This document shows positions 11,930 through 23,798 of a DNA stretch of 64,000 nucleotides, piece by piece. Position 1 is the stretch's first letter. Every line of letters starts with the position of its first letter. Source of the DNA: Ophiura sarsii (Eukaryota > Echinodermata > Ophiuroidea > Amphilepidida > Ophiuridae); assembly GCA_035610835.1 (NCBI GenBank), contig CM069443.1, positions 65,381,577 through 65,445,576 of the forward strand, given 5' to 3'. The notes beneath the pieces are model-generated. The model was not told where the DNA came from, searched no databases, and worked only from the letters and a program-made list of their open reading frames with translations. The translations under genes were made by a program, and so were the position numbers.

Positions 11930-12237
11930 TAACACATCTTCATGTAAACTTAAAACCTACCTTTTACATAACATGAGCACTATCAATAGGTGAGTTTGAC
12001 TTTTACGGCAGGCCTACACGTGTACGATCTGATTTCCGTGGGTAGCTTACATGTTATATCTTCAAGCATATGAACCAGATAGATAGAAGAAACCACGTCA
12101 TTTTATAACAGAATCACCATATTCTTATAGAGGAGGTATCAGCATATTGTGCCAGGGCCAAATGCACTTAAACAATGATAAATAATAATGTCATGACTTT
12201 TCCAACAGTTAAAACTAAACTCTACATCATTATGATC

Positions 12238-14935
12238 ATGGGCCGAGCGTTGGTGGTCTTTGCTTTGCTAATTGGCGTTGCTAGCACTACTACAATGGCA
12301 TCCTTGTTAAGAGCCAACCCTGCAACTACTTACGGAATAATACCTAACCAATACATCGTAGTATTCAACGTAAGTCTTTAATAATGAATTTTTATCTATC
12401 GATATTGTTGCTAATACCATGTGGGGATAAAAGACTATACTTAGTTGATTAACAATCTGGTTTACCCCAATCAAAAATATATACCATTATTTCCCGAGCC
12501 GCCTGACACGGAGTCTGAATTGCGCCACCAACACCAGTCTCGATTCGACAAAGCAGAAGCTCATTCCGCCGAAGGATTGTAATGCAGCAAGAAACGTGTA
12601 CACGGATTAATTTCCATAAACAAGTAAATTCAGTGTAGGCCTTCAGTTCAATCCTATCCTCTAACATCTTCTAATCCAAGAAGCTTTAGAAAGCGTTTTT
12701 TTGGGGGATTAATTTTCGGAAAAAAAACCCCAAAAACCTCTTCCTAAGCTTCTTGGATTAGAAGATGTTAGAGGATAGGATTGAACTGAAGGCCTATAGA
12801 TAATATTATCGCCGTTCTTCCCCATCCGACTCACTAGCTCAGTTGGTAGAACGCTGGTCTAGTGATCCAGCGGTCCCAGGTTCGAATCCTGGATGGTCAG
12901 TGAAAATGTGTGGAGTTAAGATGAAATAATTTACTCAATAACAGATTTGATTTTAAATTTGACTCAGTCTTTATATAAATGTTAATTTTCAGGATGAATC
13001 GAACTTTGTCATGGACATTGAATCGGTTTCAGCATTATCTGGGATTGGGATTGTAATACGACATCAATACCAACACGTGTTCAAAGGTATAAGCGTCCAT
13101 GTGCCCACTCCAGAGGCGTTGAGTCAGGTACAAGACATTTGTTTTCTAATTTATCCATTTCATCTACTCACTGCAACGTTATAGACACATCAATATATTT
13201 TGGAAAGGCCGGGAGTTTGATAGGGTTTGGACGCAGTAGCGTAAATCAATGTGTGGGGCATGAGGGGGGGGGGGACATCCTGTAATCAGGGTGTGGGGGG
13301 GGGGGGGGGGGGGGGGGGGGCGGCATAACCGACTATTGTTGTTAATATACATATAGTTTGTCATTTCATTTGGGGCATCAGGGGGGGGGGGGGGGGGGGC
13401 AAGCCTTCTGGTAGTCCCCCTAGTTTGGTTTAGTACCATGGTCTTTAATCCCTGAATAACTTCACATATTTATGCACGGATCTCTGTTCTTGAAACCAAT
13501 TAGGATGCGCCCTCCAATTATATATCCTGGCTTTAAATACAATGTGCGTGCAATTGTTGTTTGCTATTGACATGAATTTGCCCTTCTTTGTTTTTGAGCT
13601 GGGCTAGTACATGAACATAGGTCCGTGGACATCTGCGCCAAAACAATAGCTATTTTTACGTTGATTAATGAACGTTCCGCAAATAATGTGCATCGCCCCC
13701 ACAAAATTTTGGAAACTAATAAGTGTTTCAACTTTTTTGACCCCCCTCTGTTGGGGTTTTTAAAAACTTTTTGACCCCCCCTCCCTTTGCAGAGTATCAA
13801 AACTGTTCCCCCCATAATTATCCAGCCCCCCACCCAAAGTATTTATGATTACTCCCTAAACACTTGCGATATGATGGTGGAAATGTTTCCTACTTATTCC
13901 GTTAATTTCATTGAGATCTCTTTTTGTTCCGCTGTAGCAAGACATAATCGAAAATCGATGAAAAACGTATTTTCATACTTTGGCTCAAATAATTCATCTT
14001 TACAGCTATTCTCTCTAGCACTACCAGTATTTCAAACAATGAAACCCACACTTCATAAGTTATATTCAAAACTCCCGCCAAATAAAGGAAGGTTAAAACC
14101 ACTCAAGCTAAACAAATTCTGCCCTATTCAATCAAAGCTTTGTTTTCTATGCACACAACAATCGATTGTTATGAAAAGGTCAGTGTCAATAAGAAGAGGG
14201 TGCACTAATAATGCGAATAAAATTTCAGAAATAATTAATGTTTGAAAGGGTTAGTGACTTTAATAAGATTTTCATAATGGATAATTTCGTCAAAAACTTG
14301 AAATCTACTATCGTTACAAAAAGTCTGTATTTTCCATCAGAAATGTCCGATTTTCAAAATCTAAAATTCCTAAGAAAGCTGGGTGTTTGCAAAAGATGTA
14401 TATGAAAACGGTTTGGACAATATCAATGAGGTTCTTACCGGAAGAAAATCGTATTACCTCGGTATAGATCATTCTGGGACACCCTGTATCATGTCATTAT
14501 CCTGGAAATATGTTTTGAAACTTGTATTGTAGCAACATCTAGCGTTAAGCAGATTGCACTCGCGAATTTGGCGATTCCCAGGAAGACCGAATAAATAAGT
14601 TGGGAGATTGAGTCTGAAATTAACTTACTACTTTTCTGATCTCATTTGGGAGGCAATGGTTTTGAGCAGGGGCTCATGCCCCACCCCCTACCCCCGCTTG
14701 TTACACCACTATACACTCCGCCGAGATAATTGTATAAGCACGATAAACACCTAGCTTCAATTTTGATATGAATATTTAGGTTATAATGTTCAATTGTTTT
14801 AGCTTGAGCAAGTCGATGGTGTGTCATTCATCGAGCAAGATAGTATTGTATTGGCACAATCGATGTCAGAGACATGGGGCCTTGACAGGATTGATCAGCG
14901 TGAGTTGCCACTCGACGGGAAAACAGTTTTTGGAG
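12238..14935 (+). CDS. Proteinase K-like subtilase (S8), 5' three exons: signal peptide, I9 propeptide, start of mature enzyme
   Basis: Three exons with compatible phases: 12238-12369, 12993-13127 and 14803-14935 (phase 0, 0, then 1 at the end). Exon 1 carries a signal peptide (MGRALVVFALLIGVAS) and NQYIVVFN, the first strand of the I9 propeptide. Exon 2 continues DESNFVM and ends HQYQHVFKGISVHVP and PEALSQ. Exon 3 gives VDGVSFIEQDS, the end of the propeptide, then WGLDRIDQRELPLDG, which begins the mature proteinase K-type enzyme. The donors are gtaagt, gtacaa and gtaagg. The ATG at 12238 has the best context (A at -3, G at +4) and places the hydrophobic core correctly; upstream in-frame ATGs at 12175 and 12232 are alternatives. 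I found no exon carrying the D, H or S catalytic motifs in the next 9 kb before the KDZ gene. The locus is therefore either truncated or continues across a very long intron. Confidence 0.75.
12636..12796. repeat. Near-perfect foldback (161 bp) in subtilase intron 1
   Basis: The left arm beginning taggccttcagttcaatcct is mirrored almost exactly by the right arm ending ggattgaactgaaggccta. The arms are about 60 bp with a ~45-bp spacer. It is a hairpin-forming MITE-like repeat with no coding content. Confidence 0.8.
12828..12900 (+). tRNA. tRNA-like sequence, Thr(AGT)-like anticodon loop; pseudogene or SINE head
   Basis: The 73-nt sequence has a strong A box (tagctcagttggtag), a perfect B box (ggttcgaatcc) and a 5-bp T stem (ccagg/cctgg). 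The anticodon loop ctagtga would read AGT (threonine). The acceptor strands gactcac and atggtca do not pair, and the anticodon stem has a T-T mismatch next to the loop, so a functional tRNA is unlikely. It lies in the first intron of the subtilase gene, in the sense direction. A tRNA pseudogene or the head of a tRNA-derived SINE is the best reading. Confidence 0.55.
13128..14802. other. Subtilase intron 2 with long G runs
   Basis: No further exon is seen in this 1.7-kb intron. It holds three G runs (13264-13274, 13295-13320 of 26 G, and 13381-13399 of 19 G). There is also a degenerate hAT-like end around 14690-14712, whose complement reads tagtggtgtaacaagcgggg. Confidence 0.6.
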
Positions 14936-17738
14936 GTAAGGCGAAAATCCCAAAATGTTTATAATTTTCGAAAGTGTTCACAAAATGTTCATCAATAATT
15001 TATACGAGAAACACAATAAACAGCGCCCTAACATAGGCCTATCACTTTGATTCTGAAATAGGCCAAAATTCTGAGGCTTCTCTCATGTCTCTTAAGATGA
15101 TCTCAAATTAAACATGTTAAAGGGATACGCACTATAATGTTGAAGATTTAAAAAAATATATAATTTCCTACATCATTAATGGTCATTTTTATCCTCCTAG
15201 CTTGAAAAGCCGGAGGGGGATATTGTGATCATGTCATGTGTGTATGTTTATTTCTCTTTTAGTTAGCTTTTTGGTGAGGTTCGGCCTGTTCAGTGCTGTC
15301 CTATGAAAAGTCAGGTTTTAATCTCAAACATACTTGGAAACAATAATCTTTGGGAAACGGGACTTCAGATGCTCATGTGGTGCACACAGATTGACCTCTA
15401 ATGACCCCTACATGACCTTTGACCTAATTTTGCCAATACTCCATCCTTTTTGGTTGCACTGTTAAAACACTATTTAAAACTTTGTTGTTTAAAACAATTT
15501 ACCTACCATTGTTTAAATTTTAAAACAACATTGGTTAAATATACTTTGATTTTCATAAATTTAACCAATAATTGTTTAAAATTTAACCAATATTGTGCAA
15601 AAAATATTTTAAACAACTGTTGTGCGATTCACCAGTTAACTAACAGTTGTTTAAAGAACGTGTTTTAAACAACTTGTTTAGAAATTACTTAACGTTGTTT
15701 AAAACATGCTTTAGTTACGCCACTAGCTGCGAGGCGTAACAAAGGTCACCCAATACACCCATATGTATTCAGTACACACTGTGCGCATATGGTATGTATG
15801 CACACAGTGTGTACTGAGCGTAGCAATGTATTCTCTATGGTACAAGACCGTATGCACACAGTACCCACTGTGACTAAAATAACATGGGTGTTGCCATGCA
15901 AATTGTACACGTTATAGACTAAGGTTACGACTCGCCTGGAGTTATAGCCTTCATAAGGCACAGTATAATCATTCCTGCTGTCAAGTATCGACATGGGTGA
16001 CTAAACCTAATTTTATCTAAACAAGGCGGCGAGATTCATGATTTTGTCATAAAAACTAGTGACCCCGCTAGTGGCTGCTTCTGTCAAATTAACCCCGCAC
16101 CCGATGTGGACCCATACTCGGGGCACCTGCTCGGGAAGGGGTGGGGTGGGGGTGGGGGGGGGGGGGTGGGGGGGGTAATGGGGCAATGGTACATTACCAC
16201 ACATGCAAGCGCTTCAGTGGCTGTGTTTTAACAAGACAAATAACTGTTTTTTGGTGTGTTTTTTAATTTGAGGTGGTGTGTATTGCCCTGTGCTCCTTTT
16301 TGGACATGGGGAAATTAGGAAATGTCTGTATTTTTCAGAACTACACGAAAGAACACCATGAAACCTCGTTCGTGTACTTGATCTGCGTCTCTTTGAAATA
16401 TACGAAATGGCAACGCATATTCCGGATACTTTTTTTCCGGCTATTTGCACGACATATCAAAAAAATGAAGGCGCATCGGATCCGGGATCGGATCTAAACT
16501 CTTTTTGTCTTCCTCTGGACAGTGACGTAACTTTACAGATGCAGCATTTACGCATGCGTATGTATTAGCCGTCTTTCTACTGATGTTTGTATACTTCAGC
16601 GCCGCAGAGTAGGCTCGTGCGTCCATGTACTGTAATTTATAAATGACATAGCTACTACGTCACTCTTCTCTCGTGATTATAAATCTCAGTATGCCTCGCC
16701 TGGTGGTGCGCGTAACGCGTTAAAATCAACCATTATCATGAAAAAGGATTATTTTTATCATCATGGATAAAGCCCCCCCCCCTGACCCGAGTCTTTCCAC
16801 CTCTTCTCCCACCCCCCCCCCCCCCACCCCACCCCCACCCCCACCCCACCCCACCCCCCACCCCCCCCCCCCCACACCCCCCCCCCCCCCCACATTTGTT
16901 CTCGTAAATGTTGCTTTATTCCGTAAAGTGAATTTCACCAGGATCATGTACGAACAAAAAATTGCATCCCGGGTGGCGAATTTTTTTTCTTCTTCGTACA
17001 TGATTTGAGTGAAATTGAATAAAACGCAAATCAACCGATTTTACTCGACTCGATGTACGGAAAAAAAATTCTTCCGGGTACGATTTTTTTTACTAATCAA
17101 CATTTGAAAAAATCAGTTGACTTTTTAGTGTTTTTTAAAAATTATTTTATTCAGTGAATTTTGCTTTATTAATTCCGTATTAAAACGAAATAAATACATT
17201 TTACAAATGTTGATTAGTAGAAAATAAATCGCCTCCCATGCCAGCTCTGTTTCCTAGTGTTCCTTTAAAATTCAACATTACCCACCATGCATCACATTGC
17301 TTCTATGTTTACGCTGGCTCATTTTCGCTCACTTTGAACCGGAATTTTGGACTAGCAGTCAATCACTGGGGGTACCAGCCAATTTTCCAATATATCGATT
17401 ATTTATAACAAAAAATAAATGCAACAATCTCAATCCTGAACTCGAAGTCCGGATTTGTCTTTATTAAATTATCAATTTGCGAATGATCGTTGCCGTACTA
17501 AGTAGGCCTATATCCACATAAATATCAACATCGAAACTATCACATAATCAAACGTTTGTGTGCTGTTAACAGCAGCTGTTGTGAAGTGAAGCTAAATGAA
17601 ACTGCAAGAGTCGTCTTCTACACATAGTACACGATAGGTATACGGACACATGAATGATACGCCGGCCCATCAACCAAGTTCAAGTTGGTAAGAACAGTCA
17701 GGTTTATTAATATTATTTTAGGCCTATATATATTGACT
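14936..17738. other. Gene-free, repeat-rich stretch
   Basis: No coding exon is recognised. Features: many ttgtttaaa/tttaaaca motifs in both orientations (15455-15712); a hairpin with 16-bp arms cagtacacactgtg.../...cacagtgtgtactg (15770-15816); a G-rich run near 16141-16175; a repeat at about 16505-16625 with an inverted relative at about 35755-35885; a C-rich low-complexity block (about 16772-16892); and short inverted pairs around 16945-17003 and 17092-17218. Confidence 0.6.
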
Positions 17739-17747
17739 TAAATATTG

Positions 17748-18920
17748 ACAAGCGGTTGGTGACAGTGCGACCTTTACCTGTTACTCCAGCAGATTATGAG
17801 ATTATAGATTTGGTAATCGACTTCGAACCGATTGACTTGAATTAGCATAATAATCACCCAGGACCGCGCGACCTCATCCATGTCATCAAGCTGTCAAAGT
17901 GTCATCACGATCACAATACAATTTTTAATTTAAAGTTGAGGTATTAGAGACGCCTTTACTCTATGTTTCACGTTCTCCAATAATGTTTAAAACTAAAAGA
18001 AGGTAGTTTTTTTCAGGAAATAGAGAGATAAAAAAACCCACAAATTTACAATGGAAAGCCATTTCATGTCGAAGCCGTGTGAGGAAGACACAACAATCTG
18101 CTACTTTATTTTAAAGGACTTTAATGTTGAGCAATAAAAGGTTAATAGTTTTGTACATGATTTCTAATTTTGTTTTGGTGTTGGTGTACGTGTTTGTTAA
18201 AATGTTGGGGTGTATGTTTGGAGGGCTGACGATTTTTAATTTACAAAACATTTTTTTAAATTTATTGTTAAGGCTTTACTTAACATTGAAAGGCTTTACT
18301 TAAAAGTGATTACTGTAAAACAGTGGAAATTTGCATGATACATTCAACTTTTCGCGCTAAAAAGTAAAATCAGTAAGAGCAAATTAATTAATATAAAAAT
18401 GCGCGAATATGTTGAGACAATTGAAGAACACAATTCAATCAAATTAATCAAGATGTCCCTGATTAAATTTAAATTAAACAAACCATCGAGTCTAGACAAA
18501 ATAAAAGATCATAGCAGATATGACAATATTTTTATAACACACCTACATAATCAAAATATAATATGAATATAAAGCAGTTTACCAATTCACGGTGTTTACA
18601 ATCAAATTATTGACAATAACAAACACCTACGTATTAAACTAAACATGATCTATAAGCCGACAACTGAATGAATGGAAGTTTGACTTCGGCCAATCAATAA
18701 TCAATATAACTGGGGTCGTGTTTACACGATAATCACTTCCTGTATGACGCGGCAGTGCATGGTGAGCATGACCGACCGCTGTATGCAAATTAATTGCGCT
18801 AAAGCTGATTCACCAGAATTAACTCTGGGCTAAATATATATATAAGCTTCTACAAGTCGATATAATCTCATAATCTGCTGGAGTAAACAGTCAAAGGTCG
18901 CACTGTCACCAACCGCTTGT
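17748..18920. mobile_element. TIR element with 9-bp target duplication (MULE-like, non-autonomous)
   Basis: The ends are inverted copies over about 59 bp, starting acaagcggttggtgacagtg. The exact 9-mer taaatattg flanks both sides (17739-17747 and 18921-18929). A 9-bp duplication with long TIRs is typical of Mutator-like elements, which is the inference here. The 1,173-bp AT-rich interior has no open frame of interest. The (GATT)n array begins directly after the right target duplication. Confidence 0.85.
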
Positions 18921-18941
18921 TAAATATTGCTATCGATCGAT

Positions 18942-19077
<136 letters not shown>

Positions 19078-19505
19078 CGATTGTCAATTTAAAGAGCGCC
19101 TTGAAACTGTAAATGTAAGAACATGTTTTTAAATGAAGTCAAGCAAGCAATCAATCAATCACAAACAGTGATGTCAAATCAATGCCTACTTTAACTTTAA
19201 GTTTAAATGACGTAATTTCGAGATCTCGGATATGGTTGGAATACATGTTCTACCCTGTAGTCTCGTGCGTAAGACAATGTAAAAACAAAAGAGTTTCATA
19301 CTTAACGTAGGTTGGGGCGGACGGCTACGTACGACGCGTCACTCATGCCGGTGAAAACAATCATTTCATACACAATCAAATGCCGGTGAAAACAAATACA
19401 AAAACAACTTGCGCAGATCAATCAATTAAGGCAACCGCACATTGCGCCTACTGCGGATCAAGTGCGTAACGCTCGGCGTTTAGTGCGTGCATGGAATAAG
19501 GTGTA

Positions 19506-19640
19506 TCGCAAATTGAAAAAAAAAACCATTGATTATCCTTTTCTGTTGCATTGTGGGATTGCAAATGGGCAAAATCTGCCCCATTGTTGATCCCACAATG
19601 CATCAGAAAAGGATAATCAATTGATTTTTTTCGATTGGCG
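19506..19640. repeat. Palindromic foldback, ~60-bp arms
   Basis: gattatccttttctg followed by tgcattgtggga on the left is mirrored by tcccacaatgcatcagaaaa and ggataatc on the right. The spacer is short. It is a hairpin MITE-like element without coding content. Confidence 0.7.
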
Positions 19641-19794
19641 ATATTGGCTTATAAATGTAATGTTTTGCTTTTGTTTTAACTTTTGAACACTGGTTGCCAA
19701 GCAAATTTGCTAAAAATGTCCGCGCCGTCCTATATTAACCCTAACTCTATTTCACCACACGGCAATAGAATTTTTTTCCGACACCCAAAATTCA

Positions 19795-19883
19795 CCAGAA
19801 AGGTCACCCCGATCCCCCGGGATTTGAACCACGGACCTCCAGTATCAGGGCCCAGATCCTAGCCACTACACCACGGCTCCCAG
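19795..19883 (-). repeat. tRNA-derived SINE head or tRNA pseudogene
   Basis: On the minus strand there is an A box-like gtggtgtagtggctag and a B box ggttcaaatcc at the right spacing. The supposed acceptor strand gggagcc has no partner after the T stem, so it is not an intact tRNA. Similar Pol III-type heads occur elsewhere in the window. Confidence 0.55.
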
Positions 19884-20464
19884 TCGACACTCGGCGAGTA
19901 TATTCGCCTCGTTAATAGCATGGGTCCGTTTTGTAGCCAAAAAACCTGCACGCCGGGTTATAGAAACACTTTTTCTGCACAGTTGCCGTATGGTGTAGTA
20001 GAGTTAAGGTTATTAATAGACTAGGCGTAGTCTAGGTCATCCCGGGTAGGGATGTTGGCCATGTCCATGTCCATGTTTTTTATTGTCCTCTGATGCTGAA
20101 AACATACTAGGTCGCTTCGCGATTAGATCGCTCCTATGACAAGTTTTATGTCACAATGAAAACCCTGATAGGATCGATCAAATTCAAGAGATCTCTTGAC
20201 TGGAATCGACCAGTGGCGGCCAGTTGACTTCATTTCAACTCGAAAGATCGGTCGCTCATGACGTAATGTAGTCCTAGTAGCATAGGACCTGCGAATCTCA
20301 TCATTAACATCTGGACATTATTAACTACTGATTCAGTACTATAAGTCCTGAGACACTTGTTACTGCGACTAGACGTAATGAATACCATACTTTTTCAACC
20401 AATGGGGGGGAGGTTATTTCGCCTCGAAATTAGCATAACCAATCTGCAGCAATTATCCATCACT
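19884..20464. other. Gene-free stretch
   Basis: No exon is seen. It contains several gatcg-rich segments and a cctctgatgctga motif that resembles the tcctctgataag ends of the element at 21039-21577. Confidence 0.5.
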
Positions 20465-21038
20465 CAGGCCTTCACGTTTGAAAATTGAAGGTGTGCTTTA
20501 AATCGCACTCCTCAAAACCTTGAGGTGTGCTGTAGGTGTGCCATAAATTGCACTCCTCAACAAAATTAGGTGTGCTGTTTTATGACCAAATCGGGATCGT
20601 GGAATCAAAACAAACTGCACATGGCGTAAGGTTGGGAGCGAGTCCCGGCCCTAATTAATCTACATAATCAACAACAAAATAAGGTAGATTTGCCATTCCT
20701 GGGGCAACTGTTAAGACAAGTAAACCTGTATGTTAATGTATGTATATACACTTTCATTTTCAGTGTTGAACAAAATCATACTTTTGATATTTAGTATAAG
20801 ATCTTAGGTTAGGAGTTATTATCCCTAATGGTGTGGGTCAAGGGGTATTATGTGGGTTATTAAGGGTGAAATACGAGTCGTCCAAAGTCCTATTTTTGAC
20901 TTAAGAAAAAGAAAGAAGAACAAACAAAAAAATTATTTTTATATTTTTTTAGGCGTGCAATAAATCGCTCTTCTCGAAACCATTTCAGGCGTGCGATGGC
21001 GTGCGATCGCACTCGCACGCCTCAAACGTGAAGGCCTG
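20465..21038. mobile_element. TIR element, CAGGCC...GGCCTG ends (hAT-like)
   Basis: The terminal inverted repeats are caggccttcacgtttga and tcaaacgtgaaggcctg. The hexamer atcact flanks both ends, shorter than the 8 bp expected for hAT. Internal gtgtgct/gcgtgcg repeats lie near each end (20490-20575 and 20950-21020). There is no coding content. Confidence 0.7.
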
Positions 21039-21577
21039 ATCACTCTTACAGTGTATATCCTCTGATAAGACCGTTTGTACACAATGGACCTACGGCACAT
21101 AATCTCCTGGACACAGTTCGACATATTTTTTTGTACATGGGCGCATTTCGACCAGGCTGTGCATGCAGTCTTGAACTCACAAAATACCGTTAACCAATAA
21201 GTTCAACAACACCAAAGCACCCTGTTTTGTCAAATTTAAACTGAAGCCTTTTTAACGATCGTCACGCTGCGCCGTAACCGCCAACACAGTGGTCCCGTTG
21301 CGCCGTAACTGCCAACACAGTGGTCCCGTTGCGCCGTAACCACCGACACAGTGGGGCGTGAATAAGCTCACAATTATTTTAGTTCTCACGTTTGAGCACC
21401 AACCAATCAGAGCCGTGAGGTCGCGATTACTGTCTTAGTGCGCACCACGGATGACCGTTGCACCGTTTTAAAATGAGGTTGAGCTCGCTTACTTTACGCG
21501 AGCTCAACCTCATGTGACGTGGGTCCATTACTCCATAGAGACGGTCTTATCAGAGGATAAGTATATAGAGTGATCGC
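21039..21577. mobile_element. TIR element containing 34-bp triplet repeat and a strong hairpin
   Basis: The left end (about 21039-21074) is mirrored at 21541-21577; shared pieces are gatcact and cctctgataagaccg. Inside are three 34-bp tandem copies with the core gcgccgtaac (21262-21355). A hairpin at about 21474-21512 has arms atgaggttgagctcg and cgagctcaacctcat. It directly abuts the preceding element. Confidence 0.6.
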
Positions 21578-22036
21578 AAGCATATAAACTGGGGTTTCTT
21601 TTGGGGGTCACAATAAATTTTAAAAAGGGGGCTTGGTATGTTTTTGGGGGAAGAGGAGTATAAAAAGAAGGGATATTGAATCTATATTCAGTTTTTATTG
21701 CGAAAGACTTGAATAAAGTATTTTTTTAAATTTTCACTAACTTAGGGAGTCTTTTATCGTGGGCGGCATTGCATGGACTTATCAGAGGACATGGCCGGGA
21801 TGTTCATATCACAATGTATCATGGACTATAATAGAGGGCGCCCTTGACAATTTAGTACCAAAAATATGTGGAAAACTCCATGTTTACCTCTTTTAATTCC
21901 AGCGAAGTAGTACGAATTGGGCTGGGATGTATTCACTGATGTCTGAATAACCAAACACAAGCAACTGGACGTCAAAGTAAAACTTTTTTTAAAATCTAAA
22001 ATGGTTTAAAATGTGCATGACTTGACCAGTTACATG

Positions 22037-22300
22037 TCCGCATGCTCAAAAGAGTTAGACCGGGTCTAAAGTTAGACCTGGTCTAAGTGGATTTGGTTTT
22101 TTTGTAAAATGCACACTTTCATTACATCTATTTCTCAAATTAAGCTTAGCTAACAAATTGTAAATATTCTGATGCAATGTTCAAAGATAGCACAAAATAT
22201 CTTATAAAAATCCAGAGGAAAACAGCCTTTAAGGCATGAATAAATTTCACTTAGACCAGGTCTAACTTTAGACTCGGTCTAACTCTTTTGTGCATACGGA
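22037..22300. mobile_element. MITE with ~53-bp TIRs
   Basis: The ends tccgcatgctcaaaagagtt and aactcttttgtgcatacgga are inverted. Each TIR also contains an internal inverted motif, gttagaccgggtctaa, so the ends can fold on themselves. The central ~160 bp is AT-rich and non-coding. Confidence 0.8.
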
Positions 22301-22964
22301 CTTTGGAGTTTTTAGCAATATGAGGCAAACTATTTTTGGTTATAACTTTTTTATTATTCAGCCTGCAGACATGGTAGAACCATCATTTTTAATAGAAAAG
22401 TATTTTATTTCCATGTATTCCCACCCAAAGCGTAGGCTGATCGAATTATAGGAAAACGCTTTTCTAATCAGGCGTTGTTTTGGTTTTGTTATGGGCACTA
22501 ATGCCCATAATGCCCATGGTCTAACAAACAAATTCAAGCTTCCATGGCGAAGAACATATTTAAAGTAAAAAATATGTTCAAATATACTTTGCATACATTT
22601 GTAATCACCAAAATTGTTGAGGTAGAGGATGATCTCAGGCGGAGCAAAATTTGATAAATTCTACCCCCGTGGGTCACAAAGATGCAATTGTCAACAAACA
22701 AAATGATATTCTTTTTATTACATTTAGCACCACTGCACCATAATATAACAATATTTATATGATTATTGTTAATGGTTTCAAATTGACTTCCATGGTAAAA
22801 CAGGCTTCAAAAGAGACTGGCGCAAAAACTCAACCATGAAATGGATTCCAACTTGTTATTATAACCAATAGAAAGCTATTACTCAATCATCATGTTTATC
22901 ATTGTGTTACAGTACATTTGAATTTTGCACTATTTAAACATTTTACAAATTGGGCATCTTTTTC
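22301..22964. other. Gene-free stretch
   Basis: No exon, RNA gene or clear repeat is seen. Confidence 0.5.
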
Positions 22965-23165
22965 AAGGTACATGTAGTCACTCGGATTTTGCTCTTCTGA
23001 TGCACGAGACCTCCATTTCTATGTGACTTCTGAACCACGAGGCAATTGAGACTAAGTACCTTGCCTAAGGATACAAACATTTTGGCCGTAGCGGGGCTCG
23101 AACTCACAACCTTTGTATCATGAGACCTGCGATCTATCCGCTAGACCACACAAGCTCTCATACTA
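22965..23165 (-). mobile_element. tRNA-derived SINE, family S
   Basis: On the minus strand a tRNA-like head (gtggtctagcggatag, then B box gagttcgagcc) is followed by a body with aggcaaggtacttagtctca and ttcagaagtcacatag. The same body is present on the plus strand at 35251-35560, which shows this is a dispersed Pol III element and not a tRNA gene. It lies just upstream of the KDZ gene. Confidence 0.75.
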
Positions 23166-23798
23166 TTGAACGAACATGGTACACTAAGGTGAATCTTCAC
23201 CCTACAAATTGCACGATAGACCTAATCTTGACCTAATTTATCCTGAAGAAAAGTGAATACAGGTGAAAGCTTGAGGAGGGTAGTTTCAAGCTGCACATTG
23301 ATCCCTGTACCATAAAGACTAATTGATTTTGAAATTTGTACTTTTTATATGATGACATTTTTTGGGTCAAATTAATTCTAATACGGTATAATTGTCTTTC
23401 ATCATCAAGGTCAATTAGCCAATGATTCAAAACACAATTAATGCCACAAAACTCAAATATAATTTTGTTTTGCCTCAAAAAGCATTGTTTTCCATTATTT
23501 AATATGTACTGTATGATGTTGACCACCCTGTATATTGTAATCATCAGAATTTGTGTTCTCCCTCTACCAGTTTGGGTAGATTTTGTTATCAAAAACATTA
23601 ATTATTTGTAGATTATTTGTTAAAAGAATCAAGATCTGGATTTTTCCTTCTGCTATGAGTAGCCTATGAGTCTTACAGGAAAGTATTGCAAAAGCATAAA
23701 AGACAAGGGCTTTTTTGAAAATAAAACAAGGCCTGAGAACATACACTTTGCCTTGATATAGAATTTTTAATGTTGATTTTTTTCAGCTCTACATAGCT

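Noticed and set aside
14690..14715. hAT-like end on the minus strand
   Set aside because: Only one end was found, with no partner or target duplication; not listed as an element.
16726..17034. Gly- or Pro-rich open frames
   Set aside because: They are translations of a poly-C/poly-G low-complexity block.
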